From assembly GCA_900549535.1 (NCBI GenBank), contig UROR01000033.1:1-17201 (forward strand): a DNA stretch of 17,201 bases. The letters run 5' to 3'. The notes beneath the pieces are model-generated. The model did no database searches and was not told the origin of the DNA. It saw only the letters and a list, made by a program, of their open reading frames with translations. This document shows, one piece after another, positions 1 to 8,164 of this stretch (position 1 is the first letter of the stretch; the number at the start of each line of letters is the position of its first letter). The DNA comes from an uncultured Collinsella sp. (GTDB lineage Bacteria > Actinomycetota > Coriobacteriia > Coriobacteriales > Coriobacteriaceae). The position numbers and the translations under genes are program-made.

Positions 1-688
1 CGGCAAATGCCGTCAGGGCATCGGGCTCGGCCAGGATAATGTCGCCCTCCATGGCGAAGCTCGCGGTTACGCCTCCGGTCGTGGGGTCGGTGAGCACCGT
101 GATATACAGGCCGCCCGCCTCGCTGTGGCGCCTAACCGCCGCAGAAATCTTGGCCATCTGCATAAGCGATGTCACGCCCTCTTGCATGCGCGCACCGCCC
201 GAGACGGTAAAGCCGACAACTGGCAATCCCAGCTCGGTCGCACGCTCAAATGTGCGACAGATCTTCTCGCCCACCACGGAACCCATCGAGCCCATCATAA
301 AGTTGGCGTCCATAAAGAAGAACGCGGTATCGCAACCGCAGATTTTGCCCCTGCCGCACACAACGGCGTCGCGCTCGCCCGAACGCTCGCTCACGCTCTT
401 GAGCTTGTCGGCATAGCCGGGAAACGAGAGGAAATCCTCCGACGCCAGATTAGCATCCCATTCCTCAAACGTGCCCTCGTCGACCGTCATGCGCATGCGC
501 GTGCGACCGCTCACGCGGAAGTGTTTGCCGCAACGAGGGCAGACCTCGAGGTTGTCGTGTAGGCGTGCCTCATCGATTACGCGGCGGCACTCCGGGCACT
601 TGATAAACACGTGGCGCGCGGGAAACTCGGCGCACGACTCGGTCATCGGCCCCTCGAGGACGTTGACCGTCTTCGCTTTTCTATTCAT
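1..688 (-). CDS. accD: Acetyl-CoA carboxylase carboxyltransferase subunit beta (partial, 3' end off the window)
   Basis: AccD is the beta half of the carboxyltransferase that moves the carboxyl group from carboxybiotin on AccB to acetyl-CoA, giving malonyl-CoA in the cytoplasm. Reading the minus strand from ATG 688-686 gives 229 open codons to the window edge. The N-terminal zinc ribbon is visible as CPEC (Cys31, Cys34) and CPRC (Cys50, Cys53). The crotonase-like core follows, with FMMGSMGSVVGEK, VSGGARMQEG, SLMQMAKISAA and LTDPTTGGVTASFAMEGD. The start overlaps the last 8 nt of accC (ATGAATAG), so the two are probably translationally coupled. The C-terminal third is missing. Whether accA follows or is fused cannot be seen. 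The zinc ribbon and motif order make the identification secure. Confidence 0.96.
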   Translation of the reverse strand, partial: MNRKAKTVNVLEGPMTESCAEFPARHVFIKCPECRRVIDEARLHDNLEVCPRCGKHFRVSGRTRMRMTVDEGTFEEWDANLASEDFLSFPGYADKLKSVSERSGERDAVVCGRGKICGCDTAFFFMDANFMMGSMGSVVGEKICRTFERATELGLPVVGFTVSGGARMQEGVTSLMQMAKISAAVRRHSEAGGLYITVLTDPTTGGVTASFAMEGDIILAEPDALTAFA

Positions 689-2024
689 CAGCATAGAGAT
701 GCCCCATCAGATCGGTGTGATACATGCCCGACAAGAACTCGTCGTTTGCCAGCACGTCGAGCTGAAGCTCGCTGTTTTCGCTCACGCCCTCAATCACGAG
801 CTCGCCCAGGGCCGAGCGCATCTTGCGAATGGCGCCGTCGCGCGTGGGCGCACACACGATGAGCTTGCCGAGCATGGAATCGTAGTACGGCGGGACTTTC
901 GCGCCGGTAAACATGGCGGAATCCCAGCGCACGCGCGGACCACCCGGCACACGCAACGCGGTGATCGTTCCGCATGACGGCAGAAAGTCCGGCGTTTCGG
1001 CATTGATGCGGCACTCCATGGCGTGGTTGCGGACTGGCATGTCCTCCTGCTCAAAGGGCAGAGGCTGGCCGGCTGCCACGCGCAGCTGCCACTTGACCAA
1101 GTCGGTATCGGTCACAAACTCCGTAACCGGATGCTCCACCTGCAAGCGCGTGTTCATTTCCATAAAGTAGAAATTGCCGTCGTCCGAATACAGGAACTCG
1201 ATGGTACCGGCTCCTTCGTAGCCGACGGCACGAGCCAGGTCGCGCGCGGCTTTGTGCATGCGAGCACGGATGTCATCGTGTCCGTCGAGGCACGGCGCGG
1301 GGCTCTCCTCGATCAGCTTTTGGTTGCGGCGCTGCACCGAGCACTCGCGCTCGCCGAGCGAAAACACATGGCCCTGCTTATCGGCCATAATCTGCACCTC
1401 AACATGGTGCGCCGGCGCGACGAACTTCTCCATGTAGCACTCGCCGTCGCCAAAAACGGCCTCGCCCTCGGCACGCGCCTCGATAAACGCCTTTGCCGCA
1501 TCTTCCACGCGCTCGACCTTGCGAATGCCGCGGCCGCCACCGCCGGCACGCGCCTTAATAAGCACGGGGCAGCCAATGCGCTCGGCCTCGGCCGTCGCCT
1601 CCTCGGGACTTTTGAGCAGATCGCAACCCGGCACGATGGGCACGCCCGCCGCAGCAGCCGTTCGACGTGCGGCGTCCTTGTCGCCCATGCTGTCGATCAC
1701 CTCGGCCGAAGGACCGACAAACGCCAGGCCATACTTGTCGCAGTCTCGCACGAAGCACGCCTTCTCGGAGAAAAAGCCATAGCCGGGATGAATTGCCTTA
1801 GCTCCCGACTTTACGGCACAGGTGAGCACGGCATCGTCGTTGAGGTAGCTCTCGGCAAGACGCGGGCCGCCGATGCAATACGCCTCGTCGGCAAGCTGCA
1901 CGTGCAACGCGTCCGCATCGACCGTGGAATAAACGGCGACGGTCTTGATGCCCATATCGCGGCACGCGCGGATAACACGGACCGCGACTTCGCCGCGGTT
2001 GGCGATGAGCACTTTGTCGAACAT
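681..2024 (-). CDS. accC: Acetyl-CoA carboxylase, biotin carboxylase subunit
   Basis: AccC carboxylates the biotin on AccB using ATP and bicarbonate, the first half-reaction of acetyl-CoA carboxylase. The product is 447 aa, the usual length for the stand-alone subunit. It starts MFDKVLIANRGEVAVRVIRA, the classic biotin-carboxylase N-terminus. The ATP-grasp glycine loop GGGGRG is at 161-166. The CSVQRRNQK stretch is near 228-236, and MEMNTRLQVEH at 288-298 holds the catalytic Arg293 and Glu297. A longer reading frame exists from 2135, but its 37 extra residues would lie inside fabZ. ATG 2024 has GGGAAG upstream and is the natural start. Ten bases separate it from fabZ, and it overlaps accD by 8 nt. 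It is not the long actinobacterial AccA3-type fusion, since it lacks a biotin-carrier domain. Confidence 0.97.
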   Translation of the reverse strand: MFDKVLIANRGEVAVRVIRACRDMGIKTVAVYSTVDADALHVQLADEAYCIGGPRLAESYLNDDAVLTCAVKSGAKAIHPGYGFFSEKACFVRDCDKYGLAFVGPSAEVIDSMGDKDAARRTAAAAGVPIVPGCDLLKSPEEATAEAERIGCPVLIKARAGGGGRGIRKVERVEDAAKAFIEARAEGEAVFGDGECYMEKFVAPAHHVEVQIMADKQGHVFSLGERECSVQRRNQKLIEESPAPCLDGHDDIRARMHKAARDLARAVGYEGAGTIEFLYSDDGNFYFMEMNTRLQVEHPVTEFVTDTDLVKWQLRVAAGQPLPFEQEDMPVRNHAMECRINAETPDFLPSCGTITALRVPGGPRVRWDSAMFTGAKVPPYYDSMLGKLIVCAPTRDGAIRKMRSALGELVIEGVSENSELQLDVLANDEFLSGMYHTDLMGHLYADE

Positions 2025-2034
2025 GAAAACTTCC

Positions 2035-2457
2035 CTACTTTTCGTGCATGAGTGCAAAAGACATATCGGCGCGGCAGCAAACCTCACCGTTAACGCTCGC
2101 AGTACCTGTCGCAAAGCGGAACGGCCCGCGCGCACGCGTGATGGAGCACACCAGATTCACCGTGTCGCCCGGGCGCACCGGACGCTTAAAGCGCACCTTG
2201 TCCAGACTCGTGTAGAACGGCGTCGCGCCGCGCGCCTCCTCATCGCCCATCAGCAGCACGCAGCAGTTCTGGGCGAGCATCTCGCACTGAATCACGCCGG
2301 GGACCACCGGGTTTCCCGGAAAATGCCCCTGCAAAAAGTACTCGTCGCCCGTAATCGTGATCTTGCCGTGGGCCTCGTCGCCCACCAGCTCGGCTTCGTC
2401 AAGCAAAAGCATCGGCTCGCGATGCGGCAACAGCTTCTTGAGCTCTTCTTTGTTCAT
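2035..2457 (-). CDS. fabZ: 3-hydroxyacyl-ACP dehydratase FabZ
   Basis: FabZ removes water from 3-hydroxyacyl-ACP to give trans-2-enoyl-ACP in the elongation cycle. It is a 140-aa hot-dog fold protein of normal size. The active-site region GHFPGNPVVPGVIQCEMLAQ carries catalytic His45 and Glu59 with the standard 14-residue spacing. The start chosen is ATG 2457, because AGGTGA lies 5 nt upstream and overlaps the accB stop. The frame also allows GTG at 2466 and ATG at 2463, but these would leave no room for a ribosome binding site. The gene sits between accB and accC, as in Streptococcus-type fab clusters. No FabA-like isomerase is seen in the window, so the source of unsaturated fatty acids, if made, is not visible here. 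Confidence 0.94.
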   Translation of the reverse strand: MNKEELKKLLPHREPMLLLDEAELVGDEAHGKITITGDEYFLQGHFPGNPVVPGVIQCEMLAQNCCVLLMGDEEARGATPFYTSLDKVRFKRPVRPGDTVNLVCSITRARGPFRFATGTASVNGEVCCRADMSFALMHEK

Positions 2458-2466
2458 GAACATCAC

Positions 2467-2943
2467 CTATCCGATCCTCATGAGGCAGCTGCCAAACTCC
2501 ACGAGGTCGCCGTCGACCACGCAGATCTCGAGCACCTCGCCGTCTGCCTCGGCCGTCACCTCGTTGAGAACCTTCATGGCCTCGATGATGCAGAGGGTCT
2601 CGCCGGCCTTGACCTTGGAGCCCACGTGCACAAACGGTTCGTCGCCCGGCGCCGGGGCAGCATAGAAAACGCCGACCATGGGAGCGGTCACCTCGGTGCC
2701 CTTAGGCTCCGACACGGCGGTAGGTGTCTGCGCGGCGGGTTCCGGTGCGGTGGCAGGCATGGCGACAGGAGCCACCGCCGGAGCAGTCACGGCACCCGGC
2801 ATAGGCATGGGCACGGCGACCGGCTGCGTGGCGCTCGCGCGCTCGAGTTCGACCGCGGTGCCATCGGGCTCCTCAACGCGTACGCGCGTGAGGCCGCGGT
2901 CCTCCATAACATCGGCTATCTCGGCAATTCTTTTGGAATCCAT
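2467..2943 (-). CDS. accB: Biotin carboxyl carrier protein of acetyl-CoA carboxylase
   Basis: AccB carries the biotin that shuttles carboxyl groups between AccC and AccD. The product is 158 aa. Residues 1-35 form a small N-terminal segment. Residues 38-78 are an Ala/Pro/Val/Met-rich flexible linker, and 84-158 are the biotinyl domain. The attachment site EAMKV places the biotinylated lysine at 124. The ATG at 2943 is 3 nt after the fabF stop. The divergent birA at 8324-9100 encodes the ligase expected to attach biotin here, so substrate and enzyme are a few kilobases apart. The linker is typical of bacterial BCCP proteins. Confidence is high. Confidence 0.96.
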   Translation of the reverse strand: MDSKRIAEIADVMEDRGLTRVRVEEPDGTAVELERASATQPVAVPMPMPGAVTAPAVAPVAMPATAPEPAAQTPTAVSEPKGTEVTAPMVGVFYAAPAPGDEPFVHVGSKVKAGETLCIIEAMKVLNEVTAEADGEVLEICVVDGDLVEFGSCLMRIG

Positions 2944-2946
2944 GCT

Positions 2947-4194
2947 CTAGCTCCTCGTATATCTACGCAGCGCGATGGCGGCGTTGTGCCCGCCAAAGCC
3001 CAGGTTGGTCGAAAGCGCCCAGGTAAGATCGGCGCGAACCGCGCGATTAGGCGTGTAATCAAGATCGCAGGCGGGATCGGGTGTGTGGTAGTTAATGGTC
3101 GGGGGCACCACGCCCTGCTCGAGCGCCATGGCGCAGGCCATGACCTCGATGGCGCCCGTGGCACCGATCATGTGGCCGGTCATCGACTTGGTCGACGAGA
3201 CGTGCGCGGCGCGCGCCGCATCCTCGCCAAGCGCACGCTTAATGCCCGCCGTCTCGGACGAATCGTTGAGCTTGGTCGAGGTGCCGTGAGCGTTGATGTA
3301 GAGGCCCTCGGAAGGCTTAACGTCGCCCTCGGCCACCGCCAGCGATATCGCACGGGCGATGCCTGCCGCGTCCGGGTCGGGACTCGTGATGTGGTAGGCA
3401 TCATCGGTGTTGCCGTAACCCACGACCTCGGCATAAATGTGCGCACCGCGCGCCTGCGCATGCTCCATGCTCTCGAGTGCCAGCACGCAGGCGCCCTCGC
3501 CCATCACAAAGCCGTCGCGGTCTGCATCGAACGGGCGGCAAGCCGTCGACGGGTCAGGATTAGTGGTGAGAGCACGGCAGGATGTAAAGCCCGCAACGGC
3601 ATCGGGGATGATTGCGGCCTCGGCGCCGCCGGCGAGAATCGCATCGGCATAACCATGCTTGATGGCGCGGAACGCCTCGCCCACGGCATGTGCCGAGGTC
3701 GCGCAGGCGGTCACCACGGGCAGGGTCGGGCCCTTTGCCTTGTGGCGGATTGCGATATTGCCCGAAGCCATATTGGGGATCATCATCGCGATCATATAGG
3801 GCGATGCACGGCGAGGCCCCCGATCGGCAATCGTGTGGACGTTGTCGACGAGTGTCTGCATGCCGCCCACGCCTGAACCCACGTAGACGCCCAGGCGCTC
3901 GTGATCGATGGCGCCCTCGACATCAAAGCCCGCATCGTGCATGGCCTCGTCCGACGCTGCCAGGGCAAACTGAACGCAGGGGTCCAGGTGCTTGGCGTCA
4001 CGCTTGCCAAAGTACTCGTTGCCGTCAAAACCCTTGACCTCGGCCGCCACCTTAACGGCAAACGCATCGGTATCGAAGTGCGTGATCGGGCCGATGCCGC
4101 ACGTGCCGGCGCACATGGCCGCCCAGGTAGCAAGCGCCGTGTTACCGAGCGGCGATACGGCACCGATACCGGTGATTGCAACTCTCTGTTCCAT
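2947..4194 (-). CDS. fabF: 3-oxoacyl-ACP synthase II FabF
   Basis: FabF is the condensing enzyme that extends acyl-ACP by two carbons with malonyl-ACP. From ATG 4194 it is 415 aa, a normal length. It begins MEQRVAITGIGAVSPLGNTA. The Cys-His-His triad is visible as TACATSAHA (Cys164), NAHGTSTKLND (His303) and KSMTGHMIGATG (His341). These match the known FabF positions almost exactly. The reading frame extends to a TTG at 4212, but GAGGAG lies just before the ATG pair, so ATG 4194 (or 4197) fits best. It lies 39 nt after fabG and 3 nt before accB. The triad order Cys-His-His separates it from FabH, which uses Cys-His-Asn. Confidence 0.96.
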   Translation of the reverse strand: MEQRVAITGIGAVSPLGNTALATWAAMCAGTCGIGPITHFDTDAFAVKVAAEVKGFDGNEYFGKRDAKHLDPCVQFALAASDEAMHDAGFDVEGAIDHERLGVYVGSGVGGMQTLVDNVHTIADRGPRRASPYMIAMMIPNMASGNIAIRHKAKGPTLPVVTACATSAHAVGEAFRAIKHGYADAILAGGAEAAIIPDAVAGFTSCRALTTNPDPSTACRPFDADRDGFVMGEGACVLALESMEHAQARGAHIYAEVVGYGNTDDAYHITSPDPDAAGIARAISLAVAEGDVKPSEGLYINAHGTSTKLNDSSETAGIKRALGEDAARAAHVSSTKSMTGHMIGATGAIEVMACAMALEQGVVPPTINYHTPDPACDLDYTPNRAVRADLTWALSTNLGFGGHNAAIALRRYTRS

Positions 4195-4233
4195 CATGGT
4201 CTCCTCATTCAAGCCGTTGTTCGGCCCTGGTTT

Positions 4234-5007
4234 CTACATCGCCATTCCGCCGTCGACGCGCACGACCTCGCCCGTAATGTAGGCAGCCGCATCACTCGCC
4301 AAAAAGCGCACCACGCCGGCCACTTCCTCGGGGTGCGCCATGCGCTTTAGGGGAATCTGCTCCTCGGTTGCCGCGCGAACCTTATCCGATAGCTTTGCCG
4401 TCATATCGGTCTCGACAAACCCGGGGGCGACCGCGTTCACTCGTACGCCGCGTGGCGCAAGCTCGCGCGCCACCGCCTTGGTCAGACCGATGACGCCCGC
4501 CTTGGAGGCGGCGTAGTTGGCCTGCCCGGCATTGCCCATCAGGCCCACAACCGAGCTCATGTTGATGACGCAACCGCCGCGCTGGCGCATAAAGGTCTTG
4601 GTGAGCGCGCGCGTCGTATTGAACGTGCCCTTGAGATTGACATCGAGCACGCGGTCGAAGGCGTCATCGCCCATGCGCATGAGCAGGCCATCGCGGGTGA
4701 TGCCGGCGTTGTTGACGAGCGCCCAAATGGAGCCAAAGTCGTTGAGGACCGTTTCCACGCACGCGTTGACGGCAGCGGGATCGGCCACGTCGCATTGATA
4801 TGCGCGTGCCGTGGCGCCAACCGCCTCACAGGCTTCGCACGTCTCGCGCGCCGCATCGACGCTGCCGGCATAGACGACGGCGATATCAAAGCCGTCCTCC
4901 GCCAGGCCCACGGCACAAGCGCGACCGATGCCGCGCGAGCCGCCCGTGACAAGCGCCACGCGACGTGAGTCGTTGCGCTCGAGCGCGCCGTTGTTCAAGT
5001 TGCCCAT
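4234..5007 (-). CDS. fabG: 3-oxoacyl-ACP reductase FabG
   Basis: FabG reduces 3-oxoacyl-ACP to 3-hydroxyacyl-ACP, normally with NADPH. It is a 257-aa short-chain dehydrogenase. The cofactor loop TGGSRGIG is at 21-28 and LVNNAG at 97-102. The catalytic set Asn124, Ser152, Tyr165 and Lys169 is present, with SSVVGLMGNAGQANYAASK as the signature. The ATG at 5007 follows AAAGGAAT. About 14 residues before the first beta strand are longer than in many FabG proteins, though no better-placed internal start is obvious. The position between fabD and fabF supports FabG rather than another short-chain dehydrogenase. The C-terminus EVVRVDGGMAM is typical of the family. Confidence 0.96.
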   Translation of the reverse strand: MGNLNNGALERNDSRRVALVTGGSRGIGRACAVGLAEDGFDIAVVYAGSVDAARETCEACEAVGATARAYQCDVADPAAVNACVETVLNDFGSIWALVNNAGITRDGLLMRMGDDAFDRVLDVNLKGTFNTTRALTKTFMRQRGGCVINMSSVVGLMGNAGQANYAASKAGVIGLTKAVARELAPRGVRVNAVAPGFVETDMTAKLSDKVRAATEEQIPLKRMAHPEEVAGVVRFLASDAAAYITGEVVRVDGGMAM

Positions 5008-5037
5008 GTCATTCCTTTCGGGTTACAGCCCTGTGAA

Positions 5038-5964
5038 CTATGCGAGCTCGTCGGCAATAGCTGCGACCTGCTCGGCCGTTTCGCACGAATACACACGAAC
5101 GTCGCTCAACGTACGCTTGACCAGGCCGGACAGCGTTTTGCCGGGGCCGACCTCAATAAACGTGTCGATGCCTTGATCCTGCAGAGCATGCAGCGTGTCG
5201 ACCCAGTGCACGGCATGACTCACCTGGTTGGCCAGCACCTCCGATGCCGCCTGCGGGTCGGCCGGATAAGGCGCCGCCGTCATATTTGCCATAACAGGAA
5301 TGAGCAACGGGGACGGCGCGTGACCGGCCTCAATATATGCAGCAAGGCCACAGGTCGCCTCGGCCATATAGGGGCTATGGAATGCACCCGACACCGCGAC
5401 CTTCATGGCCCGGCCACCAGCCTCTTTTACCAGGACGTCGAGGGTCTGCAACGCATCGGGCGCTCCGGCCACAACCGTCTGCTGGGGGCTGTTGTAGTTG
5501 ACCGGCCAGCAGTCCTCGCCGGTCTGTTTTGCCAAGCCCTCGACCTGCGCCGCATCGAGTTTGATGACGGCGCGCATTCCGCCGGGATGACGCTCAGCCG
5601 CCGTGGCCATAAGCGCCGCGCGCTCGCACACAAGCTCAAATCCCGCTCGCGTATCGAACGCCCCCGCAAAGGTGAGCGCGGCGACCTCGCCCAGCGAGAA
5701 TCCCGCACAGGCGGCAGGCACCACGCCGCGCTCACGCAGGGCGACGGCGACAGTCAAGTCGTGCACGAACACGCAAGGCTGCGTGTTCTCAGTCTGCGAG
5801 AGCTCCTCCTTGGAGGCGCTCCGGCACTGCTCACTGGTTCCCGGACGCACCTCGTCGGCGATCGCAAACACCTCGGCAGCCGCCGGTGATGCCTCGATGA
5901 GATCGACGCCCATCGCGGGATGCTGGGCACCCTGACCGGCAAACAGAAACGCTACGCTACCCAT
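5038..5964 (-). CDS. fabD: Malonyl-CoA:ACP transacylase FabD
   Basis: FabD transfers malonyl from CoA to the phosphopantetheine arm of AcpP. It is 308 aa, a normal size. The oxyanion loop GQGAQ is at 10-14. The catalytic serine lies in GFSLGE (Ser90). Arg115 in LVCERAALM binds the malonyl carboxylate, and His196 in SGAFHSPYM completes the dyad. The start ATG lies inside the end of fabK, giving a 13-nt overlap. GAAGGGTG a few bases upstream can serve as the ribosome binding site, so translation is probably coupled. A 30-nt gap separates it from fabG. Confidence 0.96.
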   Translation of the reverse strand: MGSVAFLFAGQGAQHPAMGVDLIEASPAAAEVFAIADEVRPGTSEQCRSASKEELSQTENTQPCVFVHDLTVAVALRERGVVPAACAGFSLGEVAALTFAGAFDTRAGFELVCERAALMATAAERHPGGMRAVIKLDAAQVEGLAKQTGEDCWPVNYNSPQQTVVAGAPDALQTLDVLVKEAGGRAMKVAVSGAFHSPYMAEATCGLAAYIEAGHAPSPLLIPVMANMTAAPYPADPQAASEVLANQVSHAVHWVDTLHALQDQGIDTFIEVGPGKTLSGLVKRTLSDVRVYSCETAEQVAAIADELA

Positions 5965-6896
5965 GCGGACGCACCCTTCAGGACATGCTCAGCGCCATCG
6001 ACCAGATCGTCGACGATTTCGCGTGCGCTCTGGCGTTCGTTGACCATGCCGGCAATCTGTCCGCACAAATACGAACCCTCTTCGTAATTACCGTCCTTTG
6101 CGGCTTTACGAAGCGCGCCCGTGCCCATGGCCCCAAGCTCCTCGGGGCTTGCGCCCGCCGCCTCGTTCTTGGCATACGCGTTGGTGAAGGGGCTCTTGAG
6201 GGCGCGAACCGGATGTCCCGTCGAGCGACCGGTCGCACGCGTCGACGTGTCGCCTGCCTTGAGCACCAGCTCTTTGTACTGTTCGGATACGGTGCACTCG
6301 TTTGCGACCAGAAAGCGTGTTCCCACCTGGACGCCGGCAGCGCCGAGCATAAAAGCGGCCGCCACGCCGCGGCCATCGGCGATGCCGCCAGCCGCAACCA
6401 CGGGAATATCGACCGCATCGGCAACCTGCGGGACAAGTGCCATCGTCGAGGTCTCGCCAATATGGCCGCCTGATTCGGTGCCCTCGGCAACCACGGCAGT
6501 GGCTCCGCGACGCGCCACGAGACGCGCCAGCGCCACCGAAGCCACGACGGGAATAACCTTGATGCCCGCCTCGTTCCACGCCTTCATGTACTTGGTGGGA
6601 TTGCCGGCACCGGTCACCACAACGGGCACCTGCTCATCAATCACCACTTGTGCGACCTCGTCGACAAACGGGCTCATGAGCATAACGTTGACGCCAAAGG
6701 GCTTATCCGTCTTGGCGCGCAGCTCGTGAATCTGATCGCGCAGCCAGTTTGCGTCGGCATTCATGGCCGCGATAATCCCTAAGCCGCCTGCCTCGGACAC
6801 GGCAGACGCCAGCGAGGCGTCGGCAATCCAGGCCATGCCACCCTGGAACACGGGTTTTTCGATGCCGAGCAGATCGCAGAGAGGAGACTTGAGCAT
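5952..6896 (-). CDS. fabK: Enoyl-ACP reductase II FabK (flavin-dependent)
   Basis: FabK carries out the last step of each elongation cycle, reducing enoyl-ACP with NAD(P)H through FMN. The 314-aa sequence is a TIM-barrel of the nitronate monooxygenase-like family. It starts with KPVFQGGMAWIADASLASAV and has the FMN-phosphate region VVAAGGIADGRGV. The segment EGTESGGHIG carries His145, equivalent to the essential His144 described for the Streptococcus pneumoniae enzyme. A GTG at 6899 is possible, but ATG 6896 lies at a better distance from GGAGAAG. The gene follows acpP with 2 nt between them. Generic 2-nitropropane dioxygenase annotations are likely for such proteins, but the fab operon context supports FabK. 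No FabI or FabL is seen in the window. Confidence 0.93.
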   Translation of the reverse strand: MLKSPLCDLLGIEKPVFQGGMAWIADASLASAVSEAGGLGIIAAMNADANWLRDQIHELRAKTDKPFGVNVMLMSPFVDEVAQVVIDEQVPVVVTGAGNPTKYMKAWNEAGIKVIPVVASVALARLVARRGATAVVAEGTESGGHIGETSTMALVPQVADAVDIPVVAAGGIADGRGVAAAFMLGAAGVQVGTRFLVANECTVSEQYKELVLKAGDTSTRATGRSTGHPVRALKSPFTNAYAKNEAAGASPEELGAMGTGALRKAAKDGNYEEGSYLCGQIAGMVNERQSAREIVDDLVDGAEHVLKGASAWVA

Positions 6897-6898
6897 CA

Positions 6899-7135
6899 CT
6901 ACTTCTCCAATGCCGCCTCGACCGTATCGACAAACTCGCCGACCGTCTTGGGGTTCTCCTCGGTATCGAGCTCAATGCCAAACTCGTCCTCGACGGCAAC
7001 GAGGATCTCGACGGTACCCAGGCTGTCGAGGCCAATCTCCTCGAGCGTGGACTCGGGCTTCATCTCGACATCGTCAAGGCCGGCGGTCTCACGGATAACG
7101 TCGCAAACGCGCTCGAATGTCTTCTGATCTGCCAT
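6899..7135 (-). CDS. acpP: Acyl carrier protein
   Basis: AcpP carries the growing acyl chain on 4'-phosphopantetheine. It is 78 aa and strongly acidic, as usual. The prosthetic-group site is GLDSLGTVEI, with Ser38 as the attachment residue. The start ATG 7135 has AAAGGAG 7 nt upstream. The frame extends 13 codons further, but that stretch covers the ribosome binding site and is not coding. The gene lies between fabH and fabK. No phosphopantetheinyl transferase is seen in the window. Confidence 0.97.
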   Translation of the reverse strand: MADQKTFERVCDVIRETAGLDDVEMKPESTLEEIGLDSLGTVEILVAVEDEFGIELDTEENPKTVGEFVDTVEAALEK

Positions 7136-7187
7136 GGTAGTTCTCCTTTGTTTGTGCCCCAGGGGCGTTTTCATTTCCTATGTGCAA

Positions 7188-8147
7188 CTACTTCCAGCGA
7201 AGTAGATAGCCACCTACATCCAAGCCGGCGCCAAATCCGACCAGGGCGATGGTGTCGCCCGCGTGCAGCGCGCCGGTATTTGTCAGTCGATCGAGAGCAA
7301 GCGGAATGCAAGCGCTCGAGATGTTGCCGGTTTCACGCAACGTTCGGACCACACGGTCGTCCGGCACACCCAAGCGCTTGACCGCCTGGCTCAAGATCCG
7401 TTCGTTAGCCTGGTGGAATACAAAGTGGTCGATGTCCTCGACCGCGATGCCCGCGTCGCAGGCGAGCTTGTTGACCGTGTCGCAGATGGCATTGACGCCA
7501 AACTTGAAGACGCGACGGCCGTTCATGGACAGCACACTCTCGCCATCTGCGGAGGCCTTAAACGGCGAGGTGCCGACCAGTCCGGGAACGCGCAACGTCT
7601 CGACGTCGGGCGCCGTCGAAAGCTCAACAGCAAGGGGATTCTCTCCCCCAGCCTCTATGACCGCAGCACCCGCGCCATCGCCAAAGAGCACGCACGTGGC
7701 ACGGTCGGTCCAATCGAGCGCGCGCGTCATCTGCTCGGCGGCAACGACCAGCACGTGCTTGGCGCGACCGCGGGCGATATAGCCCTCGGCGACATCGAGC
7801 GCAAATACGAAGCCGGCACAAGCCGCCGAAACGTCGAAGGCCTGACATGTGGCACCCAGGCGCTCAGCAACGGCGCACGCTTCGGCAGGAACGAGATGAT
7901 CGCCCGTCGTCGTCGAGCAGACGATAAGATCCAGCTGGCTCGCATCGATTCCGGACGTCTGGAGCGCTTGCTCGCTCGCTGCCACGGCAAGGTCGTCGAG
8001 CGACTCGGTGGTGCACACATGGCGGCTCTTGATCCCCGTGCGGGTAAAAATCCACTCATCCGAGGTATCGAGGAACTCGGACAGCTCGTCATTGGAAACG
8101 CTGCGCTCGGGAAGCGCCGAGCCTGTTCCAAGAATCGTGAAACCCAT
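7188..8147 (-). CDS. fabH: 3-oxoacyl-ACP synthase III FabH
   Basis: FabH starts fatty-acid synthesis by condensing an acyl-CoA primer with malonyl-ACP. It is the first gene of the operon. The 319-aa product begins MGFTILGTGSALPERSV. The Cys-His-Asn triad is present: DVSAACAGFVFAL (Cys110), FVFHQANERI (His245) and TGNISSACIPLAL (Asn275). The longer frame up to 8276 runs through the operator-like repeats. ATG 8147, with a perfect AAGGAGG 6 nt upstream, is the real start. Primer preference, straight or branched, cannot be told from sequence alone. Transcription probably begins between the two repeats upstream. Confidence 0.96.
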   Translation of the reverse strand: MGFTILGTGSALPERSVSNDELSEFLDTSDEWIFTRTGIKSRHVCTTESLDDLAVAASEQALQTSGIDASQLDLIVCSTTTGDHLVPAEACAVAERLGATCQAFDVSAACAGFVFALDVAEGYIARGRAKHVLVVAAEQMTRALDWTDRATCVLFGDGAGAAVIEAGGENPLAVELSTAPDVETLRVPGLVGTSPFKASADGESVLSMNGRRVFKFGVNAICDTVNKLACDAGIAVEDIDHFVFHQANERILSQAVKRLGVPDDRVVRTLRETGNISSACIPLALDRLTNTGALHAGDTIALVGFGAGLDVGGYLLRWK

Positions 8148-8164
8148 CACTAACCTCCTTTGGA

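Noticed and set aside
2025..2135. N-terminal extension of AccC from 2135
   Set aside because: These 37 codons lie within fabZ, and the conserved AccC N-terminus begins at ATG 2024.
1945..3876. 643-codon plus-strand open frame opposite accC, fabZ, accB and fabF
   Set aside because: It crosses several confirmed minus-strand genes and is rich in Arg, His and Gly without recognisable domains.
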